Shown one piece after another: positions 29,640 through 37,932 of a stretch of 64,000 nucleotides of DNA; within the stretch, counting starts at the first letter, position 1; every line of letters begins with the position of its first letter. The notes under the pieces were generated by a model. The model worked only from the letters and a program-made list of their open reading frames with translations. It was not told where the DNA came from and searched no databases. The stretch is from assembly GCF_006864135.1 (NCBI RefSeq), contig NZ_SADV01000024.1:1-64000 (forward strand), in the 5' to 3' direction. Source of the stretch: Lysinibacillus sphaericus. Its GTDB lineage: Bacteria; Bacillota; Bacilli; Bacillales_A; Planococcaceae. Both the position numbers and the translations under genes were made by a program.

Positions 29640-29978
29640 TTATAGTTGGATACGATCCCCTCTGCTATTTGGTTGTGAAATGACTAAAAACGCTACCTCT
29701 TCTTCCGAATCATTACGCATCTGGTGCGGTTTAAGGGGCGGCACTTCAATTCCTTCATTCTTTTGTAACACCATTCGTTCTCCGGCGATATCCATTGTTG
29801 CTGTTCCAGATAGTACAAAGAAAAATTGATGTGCATGATGGTGATAATGATTTACCTCTACTGTTTTAGCAGGCATACGCTCATGAATAATACTGAGATC
29901 ATTATTCTTCACTAAATGCCAACCATCACCTTGTTCTCCCCAGCTGTAATGTTCTGCATACTGTTTGCTAATTTTCAA
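29640..29978 (-). CDS. Cupin-domain protein
   Basis: About 112 residues, a single small cupin barrel. Motif 1 is HYHHHAHQFFFVLSGTATM with three or four His plus Glu-type ligands; motif 2 is VPPLKPHQMRND. Members bind a metal and act as isomerases, dioxygenases or sensors; no substrate can be assigned. The frame opens with GTG at 29990, within the ribosome site AAGGAAGGTG; the TTG at 29978 is the better start. It lies 86 bases upstream of the VOC gene on the same strand, so they may be co-transcribed. Confidence 0.8.
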   Translation of the reverse strand: MKISKQYAEHYSWGEQGDGWHLVKNNDLSIIHERMPAKTVEVNHYHHHAHQFFFVLSGTATMDIAGERMVLQKNEGIEVPPLKPHQMRNDSEEEVAFLVISQPNSRGDRIQL

Positions 29979-30085
29979 AACTGATATCACCTTCCTTTTA
30001 TTTTGATTATTATGGATATTTTCCTAATATTTCTATAAAATATAAAATAAGTATTTTAACTATTACCCAGTAGGGAGTGGGATCG

Positions 30086-30247
30086 TTGACTATCAAAAAA
30101 CAATTGCTGGGCACTGCTCTCGGCTATGTGCTGGCATTATTAATTGCCTATATCTTTTTCGATTATTTTTCCTGGTCGTTTACTCTAGGTTCTATTGTAG
30201 GCATTTGTTTATTTGCGCTAATTTTAATGTTCATGAAAAGGAGATAA
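30086..30247 (+). CDS. Small two-helix membrane protein, 53 residues
   Basis: The frame starts with a TTG at 30086 preceded by GGGAGTGGG and encodes 53 residues. Two hydrophobic stretches (about 8-24, LGTALGYVLALLIAYIF, and 33-48) flank a short loop, and the tail MKRR is positive. This fits a small inner membrane protein; no family recognised. It ends in a hairpin shared with the convergent gene, which supports that it is a real transcription unit. Confidence 0.6.
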   Translation: MTIKKQLLGTALGYVLALLIAYIFFDYFSWSFTLGSIVGICLFALILMFMKRR

Positions 30248-30260
30248 ATCCCCTTTTCAT
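30233..30260. terminator. Convergent hairpin overlapping two stop codons
   Basis: ATGAAAAGG pairs with CCTTTTCAT. The hairpin overlaps the stop of the small membrane protein and the end of the acetyltransferase gene on the other strand. The flanking T-runs are short. Confidence 0.5.
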
Positions 30261-31009
30261 AAAGTATTTAAAATTTTTTCGAACTTCTTTGCACTCAGTA
30301 TTTCATGTGTTATAAAATGACCATTGTAAAACAATCCAAAGGTTGTCCATATGATAGGTGCATTCTGTGCTTCATCTTTCGTCCTTAGTTGATATGCATG
30401 AAAAGGAATGCCCTTTTTCTCAGCCAATTTTTTCAAATCATCTATAACGCCAACTGCAAAAGGGCATTGGGCAGTGAAGTATATCACAATACCACTGTTA
30501 TTAGATAAAGCATTTTTCACATGCAGTTTAAAGGAAGGATCGTCGGCACAATCGTTAAATTTATAGACAGCTAGCTGAAAATAAGGTGCTGCTTGATCTA
30601 CCATTTCAAATCCCAAATGTTCAAAAAAACGCTTATCACTTAGAAATGGAAGCTTTTTCTCTCCTACTATATGGACGATGCCATCCATCCTTTGCGCTAA
30701 TGCATCTTCCTTACACTTTTCAATCAATTGTCTTGCATGGTTTTGATTTTTGAATTTCCCTGAAACCCATAGGCAATTGATATACATATAATTCGGTGCA
30801 TCGATAGGAACCCAAGCTTGATTTGCCGGTAAATATTCAATAAACACTTTTGCCCGGGCGTTTAAACGATAAAAAACTAGCCCCTCATCCATACGGTTCA
30901 TCAACCATTCTTTCTTTTTCTTTACCGCTTCTTCGTATTGCTTTGAACCGAGTGCGCAACATATATGTTCCTGTTCAATATTGTTTCTAGTAATTTGAAT
31001 ATAATCCAC
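30257..31009 (-). CDS. yoaP: YoaP-like GNAT N-acetyltransferase
   Basis: 250 residues, the size of Bacillus subtilis YoaP. The N-terminal GNAT fold (about 1-150) has INCLWVSGKFKNQNHARQLIEKC at the acetyl-CoA site. The C-terminal YoaP domain (~165-250) is thioredoxin-like: GIVIYFTAQCPFAVGVIDDL with a single Cys in the active-site position, and PIIWTTFGLFYNGHF. The acceptor substrate is unknown. The ATG at 31009 begins MDYIQITRNN. It converges with the small membrane protein gene. Confidence 0.85.
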   Translation of the reverse strand: MDYIQITRNNIEQEHICCALGSKQYEEAVKKKKEWLMNRMDEGLVFYRLNARAKVFIEYLPANQAWVPIDAPNYMYINCLWVSGKFKNQNHARQLIEKCKEDALAQRMDGIVHIVGEKKLPFLSDKRFFEHLGFEMVDQAAPYFQLAVYKFNDCADDPSFKLHVKNALSNNSGIVIYFTAQCPFAVGVIDDLKKLAEKKGIPFHAYQLRTKDEAQNAPIIWTTFGLFYNGHFITHEILSAKKFEKILNTL

Positions 31010-31421
31010 TTTACTATCCGCCTCTTTACTAATCTAATTTGATACTACTATTTTAGTATATCGAAGGTAGAAAATGGATAGCAATTTCTTTTCTTTTTTA
31101 TTATCTATTATCTGGATTTCACGACCAAAAACGAACAATTATCTATATTGATATTTAATCCTTGGAATTAAATTTATCACTTTAATTTCTTAAGTAAACC
31201 TTATCGCATTTTCACATAATATAGTCATTATTCTTTTCTCGCTTTATTAGCATACGATTTTAACCCAAACACGGTTGTATGATGCATTAAAAAGATGGTT
31301 ATATATTTTTCCTTTATACAACTTTTTTTCACACTTGTCATTTAATCGGAGTTAGGAAAAAACGTTGCTATAGACCCACTCAAAGTTTACTTGGTATCAT
31401 ATTATCAGGAGGTGATTTCTG
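31010..31421. other. Gap between the yoaP-like and CDF genes
   Basis: About 410 AT-rich bases between divergent genes. No gene was found. I looked for a yybP-ykoY-type manganese riboswitch because of the CDF gene but could not find its conserved core. Confidence 0.4.
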
Positions 31422-32291
31422 GTGAATTCATCAAAAATTGCATTTTTATCAGTTTTAAGTAATTCTACTGTTGTCATATTAAAAATTATCGTTGGATTGT
31501 TCACAGGATCAGTTGCAATTGTATCGGAGGCAATCCATTCACTTCTAGACTTACTCGCCTCTTTTATTGCCTTTCTCTCCGTACGGATTTCCAGTAAACC
31601 AGCCGATAAAGAACACCCCTACGGACATGGAAAGGTTGAAAATATTTCAGGAACAATTGAAACACTTTTAATTTTTGTTGCTGGGATTTGGATTATTTAC
31701 GAGTGTATTCATAAAATTATCGCTCCCACACCAATAAAACTCCCAGTTTTAGGAATACTGGTCATGTTATTTGGCGCCTTGATTAATTTTTTTGTATCAA
31801 AAATTGTTTATAGAACTGCAAAGAATACTAACTCTGTTGCCATGAAATCAAATGCACTGCATCTACTTACAGATGTCTATACATCATTGGGTGTTGCATT
31901 GAGTTTATTGATTGTCCATTTAACTGGTTGGTACATTTTAGATCCGATCATCGGAATATTATTAGCAAGTTATATTATGATGGAAGCTTTCAAACTGATG
32001 AAAGAAACATTTCCTCCTTTAATGGATGCACGATTATCTATGGAAGAGGAAGAACAAATTATTCAAATTATTGAATCATTTAAAGAGGAATATATTGAGT
32101 ATCACGATTTTCGAACTAGACGTTCTGGGGCGGAAGAATACATCGATTTCCATTTAGTCGTAGCATCAAATGAAAGCATTGAAACCGTTCATAATTTATG
32201 TGATCGTATTGAAGAAAAGATTAATACCCACTTTCATCAAGCCAATATTCTGATTCACCTAGAACCGGAGAATGAAAAAGTAAATGAATGA
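31422..32291 (+). CDS. Cation diffusion facilitator (CDF) transporter
   Basis: 289 residues with six membrane segments and a cytoplasmic C-terminal domain. CDF proteins export divalent metals such as Zn, Mn or Fe by proton antiport. Helix 2 carries SEAIHSLLDLLASF and helix 5 HLLTDVYTSLGVAL, giving metal ligands of the H/D-xxx-D type. The motif DKEHPYGHGKVENI follows helix 2. The C-terminal part has the ferredoxin-like fold with HDFRTRRSG and IDFHLVV. The start is a GTG at 31422 after AGGAGGTGATTTCTG. A terminator follows at 32296. Confidence 0.92.
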   Translation: MNSSKIAFLSVLSNSTVVILKIIVGLFTGSVAIVSEAIHSLLDLLASFIAFLSVRISSKPADKEHPYGHGKVENISGTIETLLIFVAGIWIIYECIHKIIAPTPIKLPVLGILVMLFGALINFFVSKIVYRTAKNTNSVAMKSNALHLLTDVYTSLGVALSLLIVHLTGWYILDPIIGILLASYIMMEAFKLMKETFPPLMDARLSMEEEEQIIQIIESFKEEYIEYHDFRTRRSGAEEYIDFHLVVASNESIETVHNLCDRIEEKINTHFHQANILIHLEPENEKVNE

Positions 32292-32295
32292 TGCC

Positions 32296-32329
32296 AATAA
32301 CCAGGTTTTTTTAAAAGTACCTGGTTATT
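32296..32329 (+). terminator. Terminator of the CDF gene
   Basis: The arms AATAACCAGGT and ACCTGGTTATT with a T-rich tail, four bases past the stop. Confidence 0.85.
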
Positions 32330-32377
32330 TGTTTTATCGCTAAATACATTTAACTTTTTTCTTTTATTAAAAGGACG

Positions 32378-32848
32378 ATGCTATTTAGACGTCCCCTGCC
32401 AACAGGCACTGAAGAGTTGCATGAGTTGATTACATATACTTTTGCAAAAGAAGGTCTTGCAGGGCTCTATGATGGTCAAAAAGACGACTGGGAAAAAAAG
32501 CATTATGTACTTTACAATGGGATTTGGAAAGTCAAGGAGAGAAGCGATTTTTCTGGTTAACAATTGACAAGGACACTGAGGAAATTATTGGAACAATTGA
32601 ATATGGAGTAGCAAATAACTTGATTCAAAAAACGATAAAAGAAGATCTAACAGAATAGGATCAAAGTTACTTCAAAAAATATTCACTACGCCAGAGAGTA
32701 AAAATATTAAAGGTTTTTGCTTAGATAGTGGATACAAACAGGCTCAATCTTTTTGGCAAAAAATCTTGGGGAAGCCAAACTTTTTACTGAAGAGCATTAT
32801 TGATGAAAATAGTATCATCTGGTTTGGTAACGAAATTTCCTATTATAA
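32378..32848 (+). pseudogene. Decayed GNAT acetyltransferase
   Basis: An ATG with AAAAGGACG starts MLFRRPLPTGTEELHELI, but the frame stops after 60 codons. Shifting frame near 32530 continues KRFFWLTIDKDTEEIIGTIEYG, and shifting again near 32655 gives IGSKLLQKIF, FCLDSGYKQAQSFWQKILG and SIIWF, the usual end of a GNAT domain. At least two frameshifts make it non-functional. Confidence 0.75.
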
Positions 32849-32878
32849 AAGAGGAGGAAAAAAGGAATGTAATACAAC

Positions 32879-33292
32879 ATTTCTCAAGAGAAAAATGAAC
32901 GTAAAAAATCTTTAATTAATCATAAGCTTTACGAATACAATTTAAATCATTTCCCAAAAGATCTAAGAGGCAAATATCAAGAAATCAACCTGTTCCTTAC
33001 AGATGAAAATGATCAAATCCGTGGTGGCATATTGGGAGAAGTTTGTTGGAATTGGTTAGAGATACATACACTTATGATCGATGAGGATATTCGTGGATTA
33101 GGGCTTGGATCTAAATTGTTATTAGAAATTGAACAAATTGCTTTAGATAACAAATGTGATTTCATAAAGGTCGATACTTTAAGTTTTCAGGCTTTAGATT
33201 TTTATCAAAATCACGGATATCAAATCTACGGTACATTGGACAATGTCGGAAGAGATTATAAACACTACTATTTAAAAAAGAATCTATCATAG
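32879..33292 (+). CDS. GNAT N-acetyltransferase, start uncertain
   Basis: The frame is open from just after a TAA at 32870 to 33292 and encodes a complete small GNAT protein: NISQEKNERKKSLINHKL, then KYQEINLFLTDENDQIRGG, the acetyl-CoA loop DEDIRGLGLGSKLLLEIE, and LSFQALDFYQNHGYQIYGT. No ATG, GTG or TTG lies at the proper N-terminus; the first is a TTG at 33032, which would cut off half the fold. An ATT at 32879 follows AAAAAGGA at 12 bases and could serve, or the normal start has been lost by mutation. Expression is therefore uncertain. The acceptor is unknown. Confidence 0.6.
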   Translation: MSQEKNERKKSLINHKLYEYNLNHFPKDLRGKYQEINLFLTDENDQIRGGILGEVCWNWLEIHTLMIDEDIRGLGLGSKLLLEIEQIALDNKCDFIKVDTLSFQALDFYQNHGYQIYGTLDNVGRDYKHYYLKKNLS

Positions 33293-33541
33293 GCTTACAA
33301 AATTTCCTTGTAACTATTTGAAACGAAGAATGAAAATTAATGAACAGATGTTTTTGCGAGAAAGCGTAGCGTCAGCAGGAGATGTTGGTCACTCAGTCGT
33401 GTGTTGCTGTCGCTTCGCTTTCGATACAGAAAATAATTGTAACTGTCATTTCACTTACGTTCAAAAAAATTTGCTGAAGGGAAGTTAAATTTCTGATCGT
33501 TGTACTAAATATATATGATGAATTTTATTAAAAATAAATGT

Positions 33542-33976
33542 CTACTTTTCCTTCATAAAACCATTTTTTTCAGCCACACGAATTGATGGTCCATTTTTAG
33601 GTTCAATAATACTTATTAATTTATCTTGTCCTAACTGTGAAAATCCATATTCCACACAACTTTTAGCTGCCTCAGTTGCGTATCCTTTAGACCAATATTT
33701 TTTATGAATATGGTAACCCACTTCAACTTCAGTTTTTCCATCTACTACTTGTTTAACGAGGCCACAATCTCCAATTAATGCATTCGATTCTTTTAAATAT
33801 ACTGCCCATAAGCCATATCCATCTTCTTGATATCTTTGTTTTTTTAAAAATCCAATTTTTTGTTTGTTCTAAATTAAATGGAGACGGATAATAGTTTCAG
33901 CATCAGAAAAAATGGAGTAAAGGACAGAAATATTGTCATCTTGTAATTCTCGCAATTCTAACCTTTCTGTTTCCAT
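33542..33976 (-). pseudogene. Decayed RimJ/RimL-type acetyltransferase
   Basis: The minus-strand reading METERLELRELQDDNISVLY is a typical start of this GNAT subfamily. It stops after ~35 codons; other frames continue YPSPFNLEQTKNWIF, then KQRYQEDGYGLWAVYLKES, GYHIHKKYWSKGYATEAAK and ISIIEPKNGPSIRVAEKNGF to a stop at 33542. Two frameshifts are needed, so it is a pseudogene. Confidence 0.8.
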
Positions 33977-34039
33977 AATTATCAATTTAGTTCACTCCTT
34001 AAATATGTAAATTATTGATCCCTATGGATTATCACCAAA

Positions 34040-34390
34040 ACGTGTGGTTGGATTCCGTTCCGACTGGCGCTTTGTTGCTGCCGCTTCGCTTTCGCACAGA
34101 AAACATTTGTTGCTGACGCTTCGCTTTCGCTACAGAAAACATTTGGTGCTGCCGCTTCGCTTTCGCACAGAAAAAACATTTGTTGCTGACGCTTCGCTTT
34201 CGCTACAGAAAACATTTGTTGCTGAAGCTTCGCTTTCGCACAGAAAACATCCGCTGCGCTGCAGAGTCTCAGGCCAACACGATGTTGGTCACGAAGGCGT
34301 TATCACAGGATGTGATGCTTTTAGCCTTCGTTCCTCTATCGCTGATCCCCGAGGAGTCGCCCAGTCTCCACTCCAATCAACTATTTACAT
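34040..34390. repeat. Dispersed intergenic repeat element with internal tandem units
   Basis: The left edge (TTGGATTCCGTTCCGACTGGCG) and right edge (GAGTCGCCCAGTCTCCACTCC, read inverted) are loosely complementary. They resemble the CGACTCC/CCACTCCAATCAAC ends of GC-richer repeats common in Bacillales intergenic DNA. Short frames through it are low-complexity and not genes. A single related unit occurs at 33405-33435. Confidence 0.6.
34071..34249. repeat. Five tandem units of 35-37 bp
   Basis: Units at 34071, 34106, 34142, 34179 and 34215 share TTTGTTGCTG, CGCTTCGCTTTCGC and ACAGAAAACA. Two versions alternate: those with CCGC and CGCACAG, and those with ACGC and CGCTACAG. Each contains the near-dyad GCTTCGCTTTCGC. 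There are no unique spacers, so it is not a CRISPR array. Confidence 0.9.
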
Positions 34391-34630
34391 AGTAGACGTT
34401 TTAACAAAAGTCATCCACAAATTTTGGTGATGAACCATCCCTATTCTAGTTTATGATAATCATTCCATTTTTACAAAAATATATATTTATTCCAATCTGT
34501 CAATTAACAATATTTTTTAAGATTTATGTAAGGATTACGAAAAAAGAATGTAATTTCAAAAATCTATGCTAATATATAGGAGTTTAAAAATAAAACGATC
34601 AATACTATATAGGCGAGGTGTAGGTTTTTT

Positions 34631-35665
34631 ATGTATTTTGGGATTATTCCGCTTATCCTATTTTTTATTTTTTTGTATTCTTACTTGAAAGATCCCAGAA
34701 AGATAGTAAATGGCTTTTTATTTAATATTTTTTTCTGTTCATTTCTTTTATTTTGTACGATTGTTTCTTTAGCATCTGAAAACAATACTATAAAGCTTTT
34801 AGTTATTATTCCTTTAATAGCCCTTTTCTTTATGATACCTTTTGGAATTGTAGCTTTAATGTTCGGCCTATTTCTTAATGCAAGAATTTTAATGAAAAGG
34901 GAAGGAAGACGCTTAGCAAATTCCTTAACATTAATTGTAGCTATTATTATTTTATTATTTATTGTCATGCCTATTATTAGTCCATCCAGTTTGTTATCTA
35001 ATATATTTCAGCCTGTTTTTGGAGGAATATCGCTTATTGCTTGTTATTTCTTGATTCATTTATCCAACTTTCTATCTGCATATTTTCTCTATCAGTTTAA
35101 TAAACCAAAGTATAACCAAGATTTTATCATCGTGCTAGGCAGTGGTTTAATTAACGATAAAGTACCACCACTTCTTGCAAGTAGAATTAATAAAGCTATT
35201 GATTTTTATCAAAAACAAGCAGCGGTTAACGCACCACCAACAATTATTTTCTCTGGAGGACAAGGTCCCGATGAAAATCTGCCTGAAGCGGAAGCGATGC
35301 AAAAATACGCTGTTGAAAAAGGCATTCCTCTTGAGCATACTGTGCAAGAAAATCGTTCTGTAAACACCTATCAAAATATGTTATTTTCGAAACGGATTAT
35401 GGATACGTTAAAACCAGATGGTAAATACAACAGCATCTTTACAACGAATAATTTCCACCTTTTCCGTTCTGGTCTATACGCTAGACAAGCTGGCTTGAAT
35501 AGCCAAGGTATCGGCTCAAAAACAGCATTTTATTATTGGCCCAACGCAATGGTTCGTGAATATGTTGCAATTATTGTAATGGGGCGAAAAAGACATATGA
35601 AAATTGTTGGGACAATTCTTGGAATTTCTCTACTCCTTTCTTTATTTGGCTTATTATTCTTATAG
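34631..35665 (+). CDS. YdcF-type (DUF218) membrane protein
   Basis: 344 residues. Four to five membrane segments fill the first ~150 residues. A DUF218 domain follows with FIIVLGSGLINDKVPPLLASR, IIFSGGQGPDENLPEAEAM and FTTNNFHLFRSGLYARQ, the usual acidic/His pattern. A last membrane segment lies near the C-terminus. DUF218 proteins are linked to envelope polysaccharide or cofactor metabolism, but the reaction is not settled. The ATG at 34631 follows GAGGTG. Single gene with its own terminator. Confidence 0.85.
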   Translation: MYFGIIPLILFFIFLYSYLKDPRKIVNGFLFNIFFCSFLLFCTIVSLASENNTIKLLVIIPLIALFFMIPFGIVALMFGLFLNARILMKREGRRLANSLTLIVAIIILLFIVMPIISPSSLLSNIFQPVFGGISLIACYFLIHLSNFLSAYFLYQFNKPKYNQDFIIVLGSGLINDKVPPLLASRINKAIDFYQKQAAVNAPPTIIFSGGQGPDENLPEAEAMQKYAVEKGIPLEHTVQENRSVNTYQNMLFSKRIMDTLKPDGKYNSIFTTNNFHLFRSGLYARQAGLNSQGIGSKTAFYYWPNAMVREYVAIIVMGRKRHMKIVGTILGISLLLSLFGLLFL

Positions 35666-35686
35666 TTAAATAAAAAAATGATCAAC

Positions 35687-35720
35687 AAAGGGTACTGAAT
35701 TGTAATTTCTAGTACCCTTT
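35687..35720 (+). terminator. Terminator of the YdcF-like gene
   Basis: The arms AAAGGGTACT and AGTACCCTTT followed by TATTTG, about 20 bases past the stop. Confidence 0.8.
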
Positions 35721-35976
35721 TATTTGTCGTTGACAGTAGATGTTTTCCTCCTGTAGCCATAAATAGAACATGTAACAATACTTTCGTACATAACACCTAT
35801 TTTAATGCGAAGACCAAACTTCATTTTGATAATTTAAACTGCTTCGACAAATCGGATAGACAAAATGAGTTGTTTTCATTTAACTGTCAGCATATTTATA
35901 AATAAATTTCTCATAAAACAGACATTGAAAAGTTGCATAGTGGTGTTTAACTAGATTATTGAGGGAGTGACAGTGA

Positions 35977-36501
35977 ATGCACTTACAAAAAAAATCGTCT
36001 TGGTTTCTTGCATTATTAACTCTAGTAGCGGTTATTTCAGTGTTTTCTTTGTTGGATTCACCAAAACAATCAAAAGAGGCTATTACCTTGACAGAAGAAG
36101 CTGATCAAAAAGCTGCAATACAGACTGTTTCGAAGGAAGTATCTTCTTCTAGCCCTTTATTTGAAGAAACTCGCCTACAAGTTAGTAACGAAAGAAATCA
36201 ACTTCGCCAAAAGTTAACGCAAAAAATAACGTCAGGTGAGTATTTTGTTGACGAACAAAATACAGCGTCTATGGAAATCGATACTCTCCATAAGGAAGAA
36301 TCTACAGAGGCAATACTTGAGATGCAAATCAAATCATTAGGCTTTCCCGATGCTTTAGTACGAATAGAAGGAGCAAACATTTCCGTAACTGTGGTGGCAA
36401 ATAAATTATCAAAATCTCGAGCAAATGAAATTATTTATCTGGTAAAAAAAGAATGCGAGGATGCCAATGTGCAAGTAAAATTCGGTGCAAATAATTATTA
36501 A
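35977..36501 (+). CDS. SpoIIIAH-like sporulation protein (orphan paralogue)
   Basis: 174 residues. An N-terminal membrane anchor (about 8-26, SSWFLALLTLVAVISVFSLL) is followed by a polar linker and the SpoIIIAH domain: ETRLQVSNERNQLRQKL, LEMQIKSLGFPDALVRIEG, ISVTVVANKLSKSRANEIIYLV. In Bacillus SpoIIIAH sits in the mother-cell membrane and forms, with SpoIIQ, the channel to the forespore; its fold is ring-building, like EscJ. Here the gene is alone, outside a spoIIIA operon, and shorter than Bacillus subtilis SpoIIIAH (218). It may be a paralogue with a modified role. GGGAGTG lies ten bases before the ATG. Confidence 0.8.
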   Translation: MHLQKKSSWFLALLTLVAVISVFSLLDSPKQSKEAITLTEEADQKAAIQTVSKEVSSSSPLFEETRLQVSNERNQLRQKLTQKITSGEYFVDEQNTASMEIDTLHKEESTEAILEMQIKSLGFPDALVRIEGANISVTVVANKLSKSRANEIIYLVKKECEDANVQVKFGANNY

Positions 36502-36516
36502 AAAATGGAAAAAGGG

Positions 36517-36606
36517 GGTCTTCATTTTATTTACGAAAAACTGCGCCACGAAGGGATCTTTTTTAGTGGAAATACTGTTCAAAGACTACAGCCCCCTCTT
36601 CAGTAA
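36517..36606 (+). pseudogene. Possible 3' remnant of a class III aminotransferase
   Basis: Thirty codons read GLHFIYEKLRHEGIFFSG, then NTVQRLQPPLQ and stop. This resembles the C-terminal end of class III aminotransferases (EKLR.EGI, then RLQPPL). Nothing else of the gene remains. The assignment is by short similarity only. Confidence 0.35.
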
Positions 36607-36683
36607 TAACATCGAGCTGTATTTTCTACATATAGCTTGGGATATGACATCATTTGAAGTGGTCTTTTTATAAAGATTACACT

Positions 36684-37415
36684 TCAACAATTAAAAAATT
36701 CCAAAATGTCCTTTACTAGTTCTTCTTGATCTTTACCTAATGTCATTAAATGCTTGGATTCTTTATAACCTTTTATCTTTTTTACATTTGAATTGACATT
36801 ATTATAAAAAACATTAGCGCTATGTGAGTACAATTCATCGTCTTGTTCACCATAAAAAATTGCAATTGGAACTAATATTTTATCAAGATTTTGAATGGTA
36901 GACTTAATGAATTGTTGAAATACAATTAATGTATCTAAGGGCATTTGATTAAACATATCAATTTCTTGAGAAATTTGAAATGTAGACTTCCCCTCTACTT
37001 TTTTGTAATTGTATGCGTAATTTATAATTCTTTTTTTTAGTCGTTCTGGCTCTCTATCGATCGGTACTGATAATACAATTGCTCGCTCTATTTTTTCTAT
37101 CTCTGCAAGTTTCAATGTAAATATCCCGCCAATAGACAAACCTATAACAGAAATTTTTTGGCATCCCTCGCTAATTAAAAATTGATATGCATTCACAACA
37201 TCTTGCCACCAGTCATTTACATTATATTGTAGTAACTGTTCTGGAGCACAGCCATGTCCTCGGTAAAGTGGTGCATAGCATGTGTAACCTTTTTTATGAA
37301 TTTCAATAGCAACCTTTTTCATATCTCTAGTATGGCTTGTAAACGAATGTAAAAGTAATACAGCGTGATTATTGCCTTTTAGGTAAATTTCTTTAGCAGG
37401 AAGTATCTTTATCAT
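36684..37415 (-). CDS. Alpha/beta hydrolase, Est30-like carboxylesterase
   Basis: 243 residues, the size of small thermophilic-type carboxylesterases. AVLLLHSFTSHTRDM holds the oxyanion region, VIGLSIGGIFTL the nucleophilic Ser (GxSxG), IFYGEQDDELY the Asp and ESKHLMTLGKDQEEL the His. A lid region of ~60 residues lies between. It probably hydrolyses short acyl esters in the cytoplasm, or monoglycerides; natural substrate unknown. The ATG at 37415 follows AGAAAGG. Confidence 0.85.
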   Translation of the reverse strand: MIKILPAKEIYLKGNNHAVLLLHSFTSHTRDMKKVAIEIHKKGYTCYAPLYRGHGCAPEQLLQYNVNDWWQDVVNAYQFLISEGCQKISVIGLSIGGIFTLKLAEIEKIERAIVLSVPIDREPERLKKRIINYAYNYKKVEGKSTFQISQEIDMFNQMPLDTLIVFQQFIKSTIQNLDKILVPIAIFYGEQDDELYSHSANVFYNNVNSNVKKIKGYKESKHLMTLGKDQEELVKDILEFFNC

Positions 37416-37575
37416 AAAACCAAACCTTTCTACATAAATACTAATTCTCAGTATAAAGATACTTTACCCAAGTAGCCAATTATCTAAAGTACCTGTCTTT
37501 TAGATTGTGGAAGACCATCACACTAATTTCAATATGGCAATTAGAAAATGGCTAAAACGCTCTTAGTGTTTGGAA

Positions 37576-37705
37576 CTAGCTCATGAAAATCCTATAAGGG
37601 GTTTTATATGTCTGTGTATTTCGCTCATTCAGCCAGTTTAAAACCGTACTGGACGTTCACTGTGCGCTTTATTCTTCACAGAATCGCTCAACATTCTTAT
37701 GCCCC
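37576..37705 (-). pseudogene. Remnant related to the right-edge gene
   Basis: The minus-strand reading SERPVRF, stop, NWLNERNTQ matches KERPVPFYNWLNERDDRTQ in the gene cut off at the right edge (63782-64000). The preceding bases match the same gene in another frame (VERF..EE). Stops and a frameshift show that it is dead. Confidence 0.6.
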
Positions 37706-37932
37706 TACAAATAACAAATATAGCTCTTAATGTTAAAGTAGCTATAGTAGAAAAAGTAGATGCTTTATCTATTTCTATAAACGATTAATACAACTACAGA
37801 GGCATCTTCTTGTTCATTTAGTTCGATAAACGCCTACCGCAAGAGATGCATTACAAGAGTATTATTATCAAGTTAATAGCCCTCCTCCCTTACTTTCTCG
37901 GACATATCATAGCGATGAAAGGAGAAAAATTT

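Noticed and set aside
31010-31421. Manganese (yybP-ykoY) riboswitch before the CDF gene
   Set aside because: The conserved core could not be found in the sequence.
34071-34249. CRISPR-like array
   Set aside because: No spacers; two alternating unit types inside a dispersed repeat; no cas genes.
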